This document shows positions 22,881 through 33,169 of a DNA stretch of 64,000 nt, one piece after another (position 1 is the stretch's first letter; every line of letters begins with the position of its first letter). The notes under the pieces are model-generated. The model was not told the DNA's origin and did no database searches. It saw only the letters and a program-made list of their open reading frames with translations. A program made the position numbers and the translations under genes. This stretch comes from Porodaedalea pini (taxonomy: Eukaryota; Basidiomycota; Agaricomycetes; Hymenochaetales; Hymenochaetaceae), in NCBI GenBank assembly GCA_002794775.1, contig NBAY01000005.1, positions 806,001 through 870,000 on the forward strand. Direction: 5' to 3'.

Positions 22881-25800
22881 TCAAGGCGAGCGTCCCGATC
22901 GCCCTTGTTCCCTACCCTGGAACTTACCGGCCCACCACTGTGCCACTCCTTTCTGTCTCTCAGGCTCCGTCATTTCAAACACAGGTCGGAACTTCAGCTG
23001 CGACATCTCTAGGGTGTTGAGGGCGCGAGGAGCACTGGGAGTTGATTTATGAAATTCGTCAATGGCCTCTTGAGAGTTCGTCAAATTCTCAATTGGCTCC
23101 CAGGTGCATTCTTCGTTCGGATACCCTTTCCAATGTACGAGGTATTTGAGCTTCCCTCGCACCAGTTTGGAGTCGACAACCTTTTCGACCTCATATTCCG
23201 GCACATCGTCAATGATTTCGGGCGGGGGTGGAAGATCCTGCTTTTGCGACGTATACTGCGGCTCGTGGTATGGGGAGAGGAGCACTTCATTGAAAACCGG
23301 GTAGACTTTTTTCCATGTACGTGGAAGTTTAAGTCTATATGCTGACGTGCCGATTTTCTTTTCGACGATGAAAGGCCCATAACGTTTATCTCCCAGCTTC
23401 TTCATAGGACGATCTGTCTTTAAGTGAGTTCCTTCGAGCATGACCTTTTCCCCAGGTTTATACTCGATGGATTCTCCCTTCGTCCTGTCATAGAAGCGTT
23501 TCATGGTTTCGGCCGCATGCTTTAACGCCGATTCGGTTTCCTCCCTGATCTTGGCCATCCGGTCGGCAAACTGCTTAGCGGACTCATTGGTCGATTCACG
23601 TCTAGGATTCGTGCCCTTATATGGGTGTCTCCCATGGTTGACGAAAAAGGGTGACGCTCCTGTCGACGTTTGTTCTTTGTTGTTGTACGCGAATTCCGCT
23701 AGCGCAAGCCATTCCGCCCAGTCCGACTGATGGTGGTTAACAAAGAGACGAAGGTACTGTTCAATCTCTTGGTTTATCCGTTCTGTCTGACCATCTGTCT
23801 GTGGGTGATATGCCGTTGACGGGTTTCCCTCGATGCCCAGTAACCGGTATAGTTCGTTCATGAATTTGGACTCGAACTGTGATCCTCTGTCATGAATAAA
23901 CTTGCGCGGTATGCCATGTAGCCTGAAGACATGATCCCGGTAGAGCCTCGCCATTCCTTCCGACGTTATGCTCACTGAGGTAGGGATCGCATGCACCTGT
24001 TTACTGAACCTGTCAACGAAGACACAGATTGCGTTATGCCCATTGGACTCGGGTAGTTCGCCGATCAGGTCTGCTGTGACGATTTCCCAAGGACCTTTCG
24101 GGATCTCGTTTGGGTTCAGAGGATTGTGCGGTTTCGCTCTGTGTGCCTTCGTACGTTGGCACGCATCACATCCCTCGACATACATTCGAACATCTCGTTG
24201 GATTCCCGGCCACCAGTAGTTGCGTGTGATCAACTCATGGGTCTTGTAGCGTCCTGGGTGTCCTGCGAGCGTGCTGTCGTGATGGTTTCGAATGATGTCT
24301 TCTCGGAGTTTATGGTCTTTCGGCACGTAGATCCTGCCCTTCCACATCAACAACCCTTCTTCTTCCTCCCATTCTCGTTCCTTCCGCTCTAACGCCTTCA
24401 CAACTGCTCTGTCCCTGTTGTTTCGTACCCTTTTAATTCGTTTAACGAAGTCTGCATCCAGCGCTTCTAGCAGTGTTTCGTTTACAAATAAGTCCGGCTT
24501 GAGCAAAACAATGTCGATATTGTCGTTCTCCCCCCTCTCATGATCCGCTCGTCTCGAGAGGAGGTCAGCCTTAGTCATCAGGGCACCTGGTTTATGGAAC
24601 AGTTTGAAGTTGTAGTCCGCTAACTCCTGTAGCCATCTCGCTTGTCGGTGGTTAATCTTCTGGGGTTTTCGGAAATACTGGAGGTTGAGGTGATCCGACC
24701 AGATTTCGAAGGTTTGCGTTGCCCCTAGAAGATATTGTCGCCAGTCATCCAGTGCGCACATGATCGCGAACATCTCTTTGTCATAGATTTTGTAATTGCG
24801 CTCTGCTTGGCTAAGCGCTTGCGATCGGTATGCAATTGGATGCCACTTTCCGTCAACGAATTGGGACAGAATGGCGCCGTTAGCGAAATGCGACGAATCA
24901 GCCTCCACCCGAAATTGACCGTCATCAGTAGGTACTGTGAGTACAGGTTCTTCACAGAGCTTCTGTTTCAGACGTTCAAAGGCCTCCTGTTGCTCCACCT
25001 CCCACTTCCACTCTACATCTCCGGTCAACACTGTCAAGGGCTTCGCATAGTGACTGAATGCTAGGATGAAGCGGCGGTAATAGTTGCAGAACCCAAGGAA
25101 AGACTGTAGTTCTTTCTTGTTCTTAGGCACTGGCCAATCTTTTACACCCGCCACTTTGGCTGGATCCATGCGAATCTGTCCATTGCCGAGGATATGCCCA
25201 AGATAGTTCACGGTCTCTTGAGCGAAGCTGCACTTTTCTGGCTTTAAGAACAACTTGTTTGCTCGCAACACTTCCAGGACTTGTCGGACGAGTTTGTCAT
25301 GATGTTCGCGAGTTCGTGCGAAGATCAGGATGTCGTCCATGTAGACTATGACGTGTCCATCATTGACGAGTTCTCGGAAGATCTCGTTCATGAATCCTTG
25401 GAAGGTTGCCGGTGAGTTTGTGAGACCGAAAAACATGACCGTTGGTTCGAATAGACCGCGGTTTGTCCTGAAGGCGGCTTTATGCTTGTCGCCCTCTCGA
25501 ATCCGAATGTTATTGTAACCCCAACGTATGTCAAGCTTCGTGAAGAATTTCGCCTGTTTCGTTTTGTCAATGAGCTCTTGGATTAGAGGTAACGGGTATT
25601 TGTTCTTAACCGTCATCTCGTTGAGCCGGCGATAGTCCTGTACGGGGCGAAGTTTGCCATCCTTCTTTTTTATGAAGAAGAAGGGGGATGCCATCTCAGA
25701 TTGAGAGTTACGAATACGGCCAGTTCTCAAGTTTTCGGTGAGGAATTCGTCCAGTGCCACCTGTTCAGATGGGCTGAGCGGGTAGATTTTACAGTCAGAG

Positions 25801-27020
25801 AGCTTTGATCCCGGCTTGAGTTCAATAGCATGATCCCAAGGGCATCTCTCTGGTAACTGATCGAATTCCTGTTCACTGAAGACGTCCGCGAACTCTTTGA
25901 CATAGTTCGGGACTTCCTCGAGCACCTGTTGTCTGACCTTCAGCGCTTTTCTCGGATCGGACTTAATGTACCTGTCCCAATCGAAGAGGAAGAGCTGATC
26001 GCCGTCTTCAAGTTCCACCAAATCAAGGTTTTCATCGGGGTCTGCATCAATGTCCTCTAGACTACGGATATAGCCGCATACATCGGGGCATCGATCAAAT
26101 TCAATCATTGATTTTTGCCAGTCGATGTTGGGATTGTGCAGCTTTAACCATTCATGTCCGATGAACACATCTGTTTTCCCTAGATCTGTGACCGCGAAGT
26201 GGATGCGCTCCAAATGATCTTTAATCGTCATGCGCATTTCCACAAACTCTGTGATCGAGCCGTCCTTGTTGAGCGTGCCGTCAGCATTATAGACTCGGAT
26301 TGGGATGGGTGTCTTTTTTGTCCGGATCTGATGCTTTTCGACGAAGGATCGGTTGATACATGAGCCAGTGCAGCCACTGTCCAGTAGGGCGTCTACCTTG
26401 AACTGGTTACCGGTGTCGGTCGTTTGAAGGAGAATCGGTACCATGAGCTGTTGCCCCCGAGACCCTCTTACGAACCGTTTTGGACCCCTCAGGTCCCTAA
26501 CAGCTGCCATGGCATCTGGTTCTTCTAGCGCAATGATTTGACGCACCGTCTCTTCATTCGCTTCAGCATGCCTCTGCTGTTTCATCCACACTCGGAGAGT
26601 CGTTAAAGCACTTTCGAGTTTATCCTCTTTGAGACGCCGTACTACCCATGGGGCCGTAAAGGGGACAGGGCGATCTCTCCAGGACTTCCTCTCAGCTTGT
26701 TTCGACGAGTTTTCATTTTTCACGGATTTCGGTTCAGTTCCGGCCAAGGAAGAAATAGAATTAAAAGATTCGGAACAGGGTTTTACATGATTTTTTGACA
26801 CAGGAGTAGGACGAGATGATAAGGCAGACGTGTTGTTACATATAGGTATATCTATACTACTAGCTACTGGTACAGGGACAGAAGGAATATTTTTGCGAGT
26901 GACATTGCTTTTTACATTTTTTTGTATTTTATCTAAATTATCTACAGAGTCCATAGAGTTATCAAAAATGGCTGTTTGAAAAACCGAAACTGAACCTATC
27001 CCAGTCAGTGCTGTGTTCAC
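22881..27020 (-). CDS. pol: Pol polyprotein (protease, RT, RNase H, integrase, chromodomain)
   Basis: About 1,379 residues, uninterrupted. Domains in order: a retropepsin with LLDSGCTGSCIN near residue 210; reverse transcriptase with YMDDILIFA near 560; RNase H with VEADSSHFANGA and YDKEMFAIMCALDDWR; an integrase zinc finger HH-CC (HHDSTLAGHPG, then CDACQRTK); the integrase core with D (VTADLIGELP), D (FIHDRGSQF) and E (DGQTERINQ); and a C-terminal chromodomain (KYLVHWKGYPNEECTWEP), which places the element among chromoviruses. The frame starts with GTG overlapping the Gag stop (GTGA), not ATG, so Pol is probably made by -1 frameshifting or reinitiation from the Gag message. All catalytic residues are present, so the element may be autonomous. 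Confidence 0.95.
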   Translation of the reverse strand: MNTALTGIGSVSVFQTAIFDNSMDSVDNLDKIQKNVKSNVTRKNIPSVPVPVASSIDIPICNNTSALSSRPTPVSKNHVKPCSESFNSISSLAGTEPKSVKNENSSKQAERKSWRDRPVPFTAPWVVRRLKEDKLESALTTLRVWMKQQRHAEANEETVRQIIALEEPDAMAAVRDLRGPKRFVRGSRGQQLMVPILLQTTDTGNQFKVDALLDSGCTGSCINRSFVEKHQIRTKKTPIPIRVYNADGTLNKDGSITEFVEMRMTIKDHLERIHFAVTDLGKTDVFIGHEWLKLHNPNIDWQKSMIEFDRCPDVCGYIRSLEDIDADPDENLDLVELEDGDQLFLFDWDRYIKSDPRKALKVRQQVLEEVPNYVKEFADVFSEQEFDQLPERCPWDHAIELKPGSKLSDCKIYPLSPSEQVALDEFLTENLRTGRIRNSQSEMASPFFFIKKKDGKLRPVQDYRRLNEMTVKNKYPLPLIQELIDKTKQAKFFTKLDIRWGYNNIRIREGDKHKAAFRTNRGLFEPTVMFFGLTNSPATFQGFMNEIFRELVNDGHVIVYMDDILIFARTREHHDKLVRQVLEVLRANKLFLKPEKCSFAQETVNYLGHILGNGQIRMDPAKVAGVKDWPVPKNKKELQSFLGFCNYYRRFILAFSHYAKPLTVLTGDVEWKWEVEQQEAFERLKQKLCEEPVLTVPTDDGQFRVEADSSHFANGAILSQFVDGKWHPIAYRSQALSQAERNYKIYDKEMFAIMCALDDWRQYLLGATQTFEIWSDHLNLQYFRKPQKINHRQARWLQELADYNFKLFHKPGALMTKADLLSRRADHERGENDNIDIVLLKPDLFVNETLLEALDADFVKRIKRVRNNRDRAVVKALERKEREWEEEEGLLMWKGRIYVPKDHKLREDIIRNHHDSTLAGHPGRYKTHELITRNYWWPGIQRDVRMYVEGCDACQRTKAHRAKPHNPLNPNEIPKGPWEIVTADLIGELPESNGHNAICVFVDRFSKQVHAIPTSVSITSEGMARLYRDHVFRLHGIPRKFIHDRGSQFESKFMNELYRLLGIEGNPSTAYHPQTDGQTERINQEIEQYLRLFVNHHQSDWAEWLALAEFAYNNKEQTSTGASPFFVNHGRHPYKGTNPRRESTNESAKQFADRMAKIREETESALKHAAETMKRFYDRTKGESIEYKPGEKVMLEGTHLKTDRPMKKLGDKRYGPFIVEKKIGTSAYRLKLPRTWKKVYPVFNEVLLSPYHEPQYTSQKQDLPPPPEIIDDVPEYEVEKVVDSKLVRGKLKYLVHWKGYPNEECTWEPIENLTNSQEAIDEFHKSTPSAPRALNTLEMSQLKFRPVFEMTEPERQKGVAQWWAGKFQGREQGRSGRSP

Positions 27021-28102
27021 TGCTGGGGTTCCGCAAAATCCAACTCCCGCTCAAAGAGCGCCTCCTCTTCTTCCTCCGCAAAGTCTGACTCCTTGAGCGT
27101 CACGGTCTCGTCTGCCCAGACTTTTCTCTCTCGGGGTTCCATCCCCATCAACACAGCCCTTATCACCTTCTTCTGCATCGGGCAATTCCTCTGTAGATGT
27201 CCCAATTCCTTGCAGTAGTAGCAGAGTCCGGCTTTCCTCAGCTCTTCGAGTGAGACGTCCATCGGCTTCCCCATGCCTCCGTATGTGACTCCGGTGGCAT
27301 CGCGTCTTTCGGGGATTCTCGGTGTGAACGTCTGGGTAGGTTTTGGTGGGAGCACCTGAGGTCTGGACGGGGCAGCGCGCATTTGTTCGATGGCCTTCAT
27401 CTGACGTCTAGCATTGTCGAATCGAATGGCTTTTTCTTGCCAGCCTTTGTACGTGGTTGGGACCGTGTCACTCATTTCAATTCGGTATACGATCTCTCTA
27501 TCCAAGGCTTTCGTCAGTTTGTGGATGAGGGTGTCGTCATTCTTTGCGTCATCGTTGTATCCTGCTGCACGGCGATAGATGTCGAACTGCTGGAAGAATT
27601 GGTCGGCTGTGATGTCTCGGGTGTGCTTCCAGCTATCCAATTTTTGCATGGCGTTCATGCGTTCGTTCGGATCTCCGAACGCTTTCTCCAGCTGTTCGTT
27701 AAACTTCTGGCGACTGACGAGCGAAAAGATCAGATAGCCGTCCATCTTGATGCTTTCCAGGAAGTTCTGTGCCCAGAGTGCGGCCGAGCCTTCCGTCATG
27801 AACGACAACACGAAAAGGAAGTAGTCCTTGTCGTTCATGAAGTCCTCTGCGTTAGCTTCAACGTAAAGGGTGATGGCACGTTCGAACTTCTTGTAGTCTC
27901 GCCCGTTGAACGCCTCGGGTTTGGCGATATGTCTTCCTCCACTGCGGCTTGTTGGTGGAGGGACAGGTGCGGCTGCGGCTGCTGGCGTGGGGGTTGCGAG
28001 TAATCCCAGGCCGTGTAGCGCGTTGATGATCTCCTGCATCATGTCATTTGAGATCGTCGGAGTTGCGGCTGCTGGCGCAGCTGGGGCTTGGGGTTCTGCC
28101 AT
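27017..28102 (-). CDS. gag: Gag-like capsid/nucleocapsid protein
   Basis: 361 residues from an ATG at 28102. An Ala/Pro-rich N-terminus is followed by a retrotransposon-gag capsid region (FNGRDYKKFERAI, then AALWAQNFL and YLIFSLVSRQKFNEQLEKAF). A single CCHC zinc knuckle reads CYYCKELGHLQRNC near residue 297, followed by an acidic tail. The stop TGA overlaps the Pol frame by one base pair of codons (GTGA), in the -1 relation. The 5' leader (28103-28957) has open but low-complexity, Pro/Thr/Arg-rich frames that look non-coding. Confidence 0.93.
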   Translation of the reverse strand: MAEPQAPAAPAAATPTISNDMMQEIINALHGLGLLATPTPAAAAAPVPPPTSRSGGRHIAKPEAFNGRDYKKFERAITLYVEANAEDFMNDKDYFLFVLSFMTEGSAALWAQNFLESIKMDGYLIFSLVSRQKFNEQLEKAFGDPNERMNAMQKLDSWKHTRDITADQFFQQFDIYRRAAGYNDDAKNDDTLIHKLTKALDREIVYRIEMSDTVPTTYKGWQEKAIRFDNARRQMKAIEQMRAAPSRPQVLPPKPTQTFTPRIPERRDATGVTYGGMGKPMDVSLEELRKAGLCYYCKELGHLQRNCPMQKKVIRAVLMGMEPRERKVWADETVTLKESDFAEEEEEALFERELDFAEPQQ

Positions 28103-28957
28103 GATAGGCGGTGGTGTTGGTGATGGGTGGGGTGGTTGGTGGGCTCCTAGCTCGTCGTCTAGGCGTACCAGGTCGTCGTCGGTCAGGGGTGGTAGTTGTG
28201 CGAGGACAGCGTCGGCAGTGTCTTCTGGTGGTGTATTCCACCGCTGTGCCGCTGATCCAGGCAGTTGAGCGTACGGGTGTGGAGCCAGCTCAAATCAGAG
28301 ACAACACTGCCAGCCGACAGGTGGTGCGGACGCCTGCGGATCTGATTGAGCGCTGTAACAAAACTCCTGATGTGGTGGTCGACTTTCACTTGCTGATCAA
28401 ACCCGGATCTTCCTCTGTGAAGACTCCAACGGGCGCCAAGGGACTTTTCCGAAGATCACCCCCAAGGCCTGGTAGCTACTCTCGAGTGGGTCGGACTCAA
28501 CGTTACCCCCTCTCAAACGAGCGCTAGTTGATCAAATAGAAAGAGGACGGCGGGTTGTGAAACGAGTGAGTTTAATAATGAAGGTAAGGAATTAACGACG
28601 TATCGGCCTGATCGATGCACGTGAGATCGATCTAAGAATAGGTGTGGGTTGAAGCGATCGTAGTCGGGGTCGCAGTCCAAGTCGTCGGACGCGTCGGATA
28701 AGAATGTTGGTCTAGAGTTCGGGGTTACGGACAGGTAGTGGTCGGTTTTGAGGTTGTTGGACGAGATGAGGGTTGAGAGTGATGATGATAGATAGTAGGA
28801 ATAGTTCAATGGTGAGAGTGATTTGCGGGGTACAGGTGAAGGTGTAGATGGTAGCGCGGTAGAGAGATCGTTGTTGGTAGGAGATGCGAATGTTTAGAGC
28901 CAGCGTGGCGTTGGTGACTGAGAATGCGCAAGGCGGTAGGGGTAAGTTTCAACCTTG

Positions 28958-29382
28958 TGTCAGCGACGGACTACGGGTACGCAAATGGTAGCCGGGTCGC
29001 GCGGAACTCAGTCAGAGGAGGAGGGAGACAAGAGAGAGAGCAGTGAGCCAGGGGGAACTGACACAGCGCGGAGATAAGGAGCAGCTTCTGGACGTAGCCA
29101 GGTAGAATTGACCAGGTCGAAACTAGGGGATAAGTACAGGAGGACTACCTACTTATATACCCTTCAGCGGCTGCGCACGGACCAGGGAATTAACTACTAC
29201 ATAAGGATAGATGATAGAACGTCGTGGAACTTCATAGAATAATGAAATCATAGGATCGGTCAGTGAGTAAGGATAGTGTGAGAAGGAGCGTAATGAATAA
29301 TGAGTAAGCAGGAATAAGCGTGATTAGTGATGGATGGATAAGATATGATAAGATAAGATAATTTAAAAAAGCGTCCATGACA
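28958..29382 (-). repeat. 5' LTR of the gypsy element
   Basis: The same 425 bp as the other LTR except for three CpG-type transitions. Followed by target duplication CTTGC at 29383-29387. Confidence 0.93.
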
Positions 29383-29896
29383 CTTGCCCACAATCACTTT
29401 GACTGGCATGCTTGACTGTACAATACTGGAAGGATCCTTCAATGCCACCTCCTTCTCCGCATTTATCAGGGATCTCTTGGACCACATGCAACCTTGGCTG
29501 GCCCAAAACTCTGTCGTGGTGATGGACAACTGCACAATCCACAAGTCACTGGAAATCCGCAAACTCATTGAGTCAAGGTCCATCTATTTTGACCTGTCGT
29601 GCTGCGACGCAGGGCTCTTACTGATCTGACTCCGCACAGGGGCATGAAGCTGGAATTTCTCCCCACATATTCTCCGGACTTCAACCCGATCGAGCTGGCA
29701 TTCTCTCTGCTGAAATCTCGACTTTGTCGGGTCAAATACAGTGATGAGGAAATGGATGCTTCAGTATTCGCGAAGCTTTATGGTGAAACCATGTCTATCA
29801 GTGCTGCGGACTGTCGTGCTTTCTATCATCATTGCGGTTATCTCTGTTAGTGTCGGGTTTCTTCATCAAGTGGATACAGGCTTCCTTGTCACTGTA

Positions 29897-30120
29897 TCAA
29901 CTGGTCCAACAATGTAATATATTCTGTCTATATGATGTATGCATAACTACTGTTCCTTGATGTGAGAAACATCCTCCTGCGCATATCGAACAGTGTGAGT
30001 GAGTAATGCAAGACTTGTCTCGACCTCTGCATCCTTCACTCTTGGACCATATGCAGTCTTGCCGTGCCCAAAGGCTATCGTAGCGATGGACAATGAGTTG
30101 AGCGGTGCGGAACATCACGC
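29897..30120 (-). pseudogene. 3' end of a diverged gene-B homologue
   Basis: Read on the minus strand, this segment encodes DAEVETSLALLTHTVRYAQ followed by EDVSHIKEQ and a stop. It aligns with gene B's DAQVEASIGLLNRIVQYAQ plus the same end. The final ~40 bp (29942-29986) are identical to the right copy. Upstream of 29987 the DNA identity drops to roughly two-thirds while the protein pattern is kept. Homology fades by about 30120. It is a truncated paralogue. Confidence 0.6.
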
Positions 30121-30418
30121 ACTCCATCATCATGGTCACTTTCTAGCAGTAAACTTCAATCATTGAATAAATAAATGTACATTCTACACAACTAATCATA
30201 CAAAACCCTGGTATTTCTGTATGAAAGAAGACTTAGTAGGAGGAATACAAAAGGAAATAGTAGACAAAAGGATTTGAGGCTATGCGAGAGCATGTGTCTG
30301 ATTGTTCAGACCGATTTGATCCACGCTTGAGTCCCTCCTCATTACCGCCGCTCCAGTGACCACCTTGGACGCCTCAAGGTCATCATCGTGATGTCAGAGC
30401 AACTCTTCTGGAACTCTC
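30121..30418. other. Spacer inside the composite element
   Basis: About 300 bp between the gene-B remnant and the 3' end of gene A. No feature is seen. Confidence 0.4.
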
Positions 30419-33169
30419 TCAGTGATGTCCACGTCTACCCCCTCTTCTGGAGTAGCTGTATTCCCGTCTCTGGTAGTCTCTATCCTCTCTTCCGGAGTGG
30501 TAGTCGTGTCTCCGTTTCTGGTCACTTCTACCCTCTCTTCCACCCTCTCTTCTGTAGTTCTCGTAAGTCTGATGCCAGTCAGCAGGGGGAGGTGGCCGGG
30601 ATGAGGATGAAGTGAGGAGGGACCGGGATGTGTTTCCATGAGCCGTGCCTCCCCTTCTGGCATTAAACAAATTAGAGGGGCCTGGCTGGAGCGAGGACAA
30701 AGTGAGGGGGGATGGTGGGGACGTGTCTCCACGAGCCATGCCTCCCCTTGAATTAGAGGGGCCTTCGTCATGCAGGTAATCCGATTGATTCTTTTTTTTC
30801 TCTGGCCTTGTCGTAAGGGCATGATCATCAGCGGGACGCTTGCGAAATGATTTCGCAGATGACGATGGATAGGATTGCAATGCACTGGATTCCCGTTCAC
30901 TAGATCGCACCGCATTGTCCACATGTGGAAGGGGGAACCCTACGCTTATAGGTCCGTCGGGGATACTGTTATGCATGTTGATTCCCTGCTGGACAGCCAA
31001 AATTGCTCTGAAATGTGGAGCACACTCCTTAAACTGCCCCTGCGAAACGCCACGCTCCTCCAATGCCTTTATTGCAGCTTCGTAAGATTCCACAGGCTCG
31101 GAAATATCATGGGCACCTCCGTGTAATGCAACTATGAGTGAGTCATAGGCATCTTCCCGCAATAGAATGTCAGCAATTCCGTCCTCCAAGAGCTTGAGAG
31201 CTGCCGATAGCGCAGACAGGTCCTTGATGAAAGGCATATACACCCTAAGATTCCTGTAATTCCTGCATAGTGAGTGCTTCACACTGCCCACTGGCACACT
31301 GGCCTCTGCGAGAAGTACTCAGGTGTCCAGTTCTTCGTATGACAAGCTTGCTTCATTACAAGGATCCACAACAAGACCGGCATATTCTCTCATTCGACTA
31401 TCGGCCGACTTAAAATCATATTTTTCCAGTCCCTCCAGTTGCGGTATCGGGGAAGCGCTAAACAAGATATCCACATCCTCTTTTCGTTGTCTGAAGGCGA
31501 GACGAAGTACGTATGCGATTCGGTTGACAGAATCATGCGTAAGTCTCTTTTTCAAATCAAATTGCGCGCCCAATACAGTATCGCAAGGGGTAGAGCCCAC
31601 GTCGGAGAGTTGGGAAGAGTGCGTGGAGTAGTGAGCAGAGCCTCTTTTAGGCCAACTCTTTTTAGACTTTTGCTGATACTGATTGAAAATCCACATCACT
31701 TCGTGGCCCGCAAAACTCTCGATTTTGCTCATAGTCTCAGGTTTCCCCTTTAGCTCTGTGGATATCTCGGATGCCTGCAGAAGTCCGCTCCTAATAACTT
31801 CCACCAGAACAAGGGCGTCCGCATCATTGTATTGGGCCCGGTCACAGAAAGGTTTGCAATCTCCATATCCTGCCTGTTCCACCCTCACGACAAAGGAAAG
31901 TGAAGCGTTCATCTCCCAGAAACTCGGCCGTTCATGAGCACGCATAAAAGCAGCTAACAAGTCGTGCAAGTTTTGGATTACCTTCTCTCTGTCGTACTTC
32001 GGATAGAGTTGCCCGAGATCGAATGCGTGGTTTTCCGTTATATTGGCGATTGATTTGAATGCCTCGAAGGGCACACCAGGGCCTGCCTTTGGGGTTTGAG
32101 CACGCTGCACAAGGTCCCTCAAGACCCGTTCGTATGTCCATGGGTCATATGCTGTGTTTTCCTGAATACGAGGGTGGTTGATCGGGATGAAATAATGAAT
32201 CCTTTTAGGCTTGCGGACATCCTCATTATTTGAAGTGTTTCCCGAGCAGTAGCGAATCTGCAGGACACGCTCTGCAACACTGAATCCCGTAAGGAGTATA
32301 ATCTTTCCTTCCTCGATTAATTTTCAAAGGCGCAACTTATCCGCCGCTTCAGGCTCCTAAATCAGAATGTGAGAATCAAGTAGAGTGATACTAGAGAAGG
32401 AGCTTTACCCCGAGAATAGCATCCGTATGAAGACTAAGTACACCACGTATTTCATCTTCTACTCAACGCGCATTGATTTCGCTTTGTTCATTTTTCTCCT
32501 CCAACATATTAACCCGATCTGTGACAAAAAGAAGGCTGACCTGGGCCTCCGAAGAACGTGCCTCATCGGCTGCAGCAACATCTTGAACAGTTCAAAGCAT
32601 GGTGGCCTCGCTTGTGTGGATTTGTGACTCAAGTTGGGTTATCCTAGCCAAGAGAGAATCATAATTTTTTCTGGTGTGAAGACGTTTTTTATGCCGCTTT
32701 GACTTTTCCTCAATCTGACCATGCTTAGCAACAGCTGCCTCCGCAATTACCACAACTTCGTCATAGGACTGTGATGCCTTCGCTTGAACGAGCTGCTTCT
32801 TTAGCGTTGCACTTTCGGACACTGAAAAATAGTGCACAGATGCATCAGGACGATCCCGCAGCAATTGTATAAATAGTACTTACGGCTACTACGACTAGAT
32901 TCCTCCCCTGAACGCTCTCAAGCCACTTCCTTTCCCTTTCCTTTTGAATCATTCTCTGCAGGTCCTTCAGAAGAAACTTCATCTGACGTCACGTCAGAAG
33001 GGCCCATGGAACTTACCAGGGAAGACATATGCTTACCAGATAGCACCTCTTGCAACTGCTCAGAGTCTTCCATGGTGTCTTCATGATCATGAACTTCACT
33101 GGGTGCTACACAAAATGCCTGTTTGTAAGCCACCAAAGACTTAGAACGTGGCGATCTATTCCGTACCAT
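30419..33169 (-). pseudogene. Gene A: unrecognised coiled-coil / RGG-tail protein with five in-frame TGA codons
   Basis: Exons 33169-32884, 32821-32409 and 32356-30419 close to about 879 codons if TGA is read through. TGA lies at 32920-32918, 32594-32592, 32465-32463, 32326-32324 and 31321-31319, with no TAA or TAG. N-terminus: charged and Ser-rich. Residues ~97-235: a coiled coil (LKKQLVQAKASQSYDE, then RITQLESQIHTSE). Middle: a globular domain (RIHYFIPINHPRIQENTAYD, WTYERVLRDLVQR, PSFWEMNASLSFVVRVEQ). C-terminus: a Lys-rich stretch (RPEKKKNQSD) and an Arg/Gly/Tyr tail (RREYSYSRRGGRRGHH) suggesting nucleic-acid binding. The family is unknown to me. It is divergent from gene B across a 380-bp shared promoter. 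Arg fits each TGA position, so it is a recently decayed gene. Confidence 0.65.

Larger units (their letters stand above)
22444..29382 (-). mobile_element. Complete Ty3/gypsy chromovirus LTR retrotransposon inserted in the left transposase
   Basis: A 6,939-bp element with 425-bp LTRs at 22444-22868 and 28958-29382, transcribed on the minus strand. LTRs begin TGTC and end GACA. A perfect 5-bp target duplication CTTGC lies at 22439-22443 and 29383-29387. The uninterrupted target is visible in the right transposase copy near 35910. A polypurine tract (AAGGGGAGGG on the minus strand) lies next to the downstream LTR at about 22872-22881. I could not identify a standard TGG-type primer binding site next to the upstream LTR (the minus strand reads CAAGGTTGAAACTTACC there). 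The two LTRs differ at only three positions, so the insertion is recent. Gag and Pol are both open. Confidence 0.95.
21723..29850 (+). pseudogene. Tc1/mariner-type (DDE_3) transposase, left copy, split by a retrotransposon
   Basis: Helix-turn-helix plus DDE transposase. Pieces: 21723-21941, 21994-22379, 22430-22443 joined past the insertion to 29388-29577, and 29640-29850. The N-terminus has HTH sequence (DDARHIIFRLYQSRLFTVH, then IDIHRATIHRTVAQHKRMG). Catalytic core: FVNESACNQRT, where the family has Asp in place of this Asn; then VVVMDNCTIHKS with the second Asp; then YSPDFNPIELAF with Glu. The intron 22380-22430 restores KKYSILPTITLTGML, typical of the family. Defects: an in-frame TGA at 22141-22143 (unless a 24-nt mini-intron removes it), the lost first Asp, and a 6.9-kb insertion. 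It cannot be active. It is almost identical to the inverted right copy. Confidence 0.85.

Noticed and set aside
27383..28268. Plus-strand frames over the Gag gene
   Set aside because: Antisense shadows; the zinc knuckle and capsid motifs lie on the minus strand.
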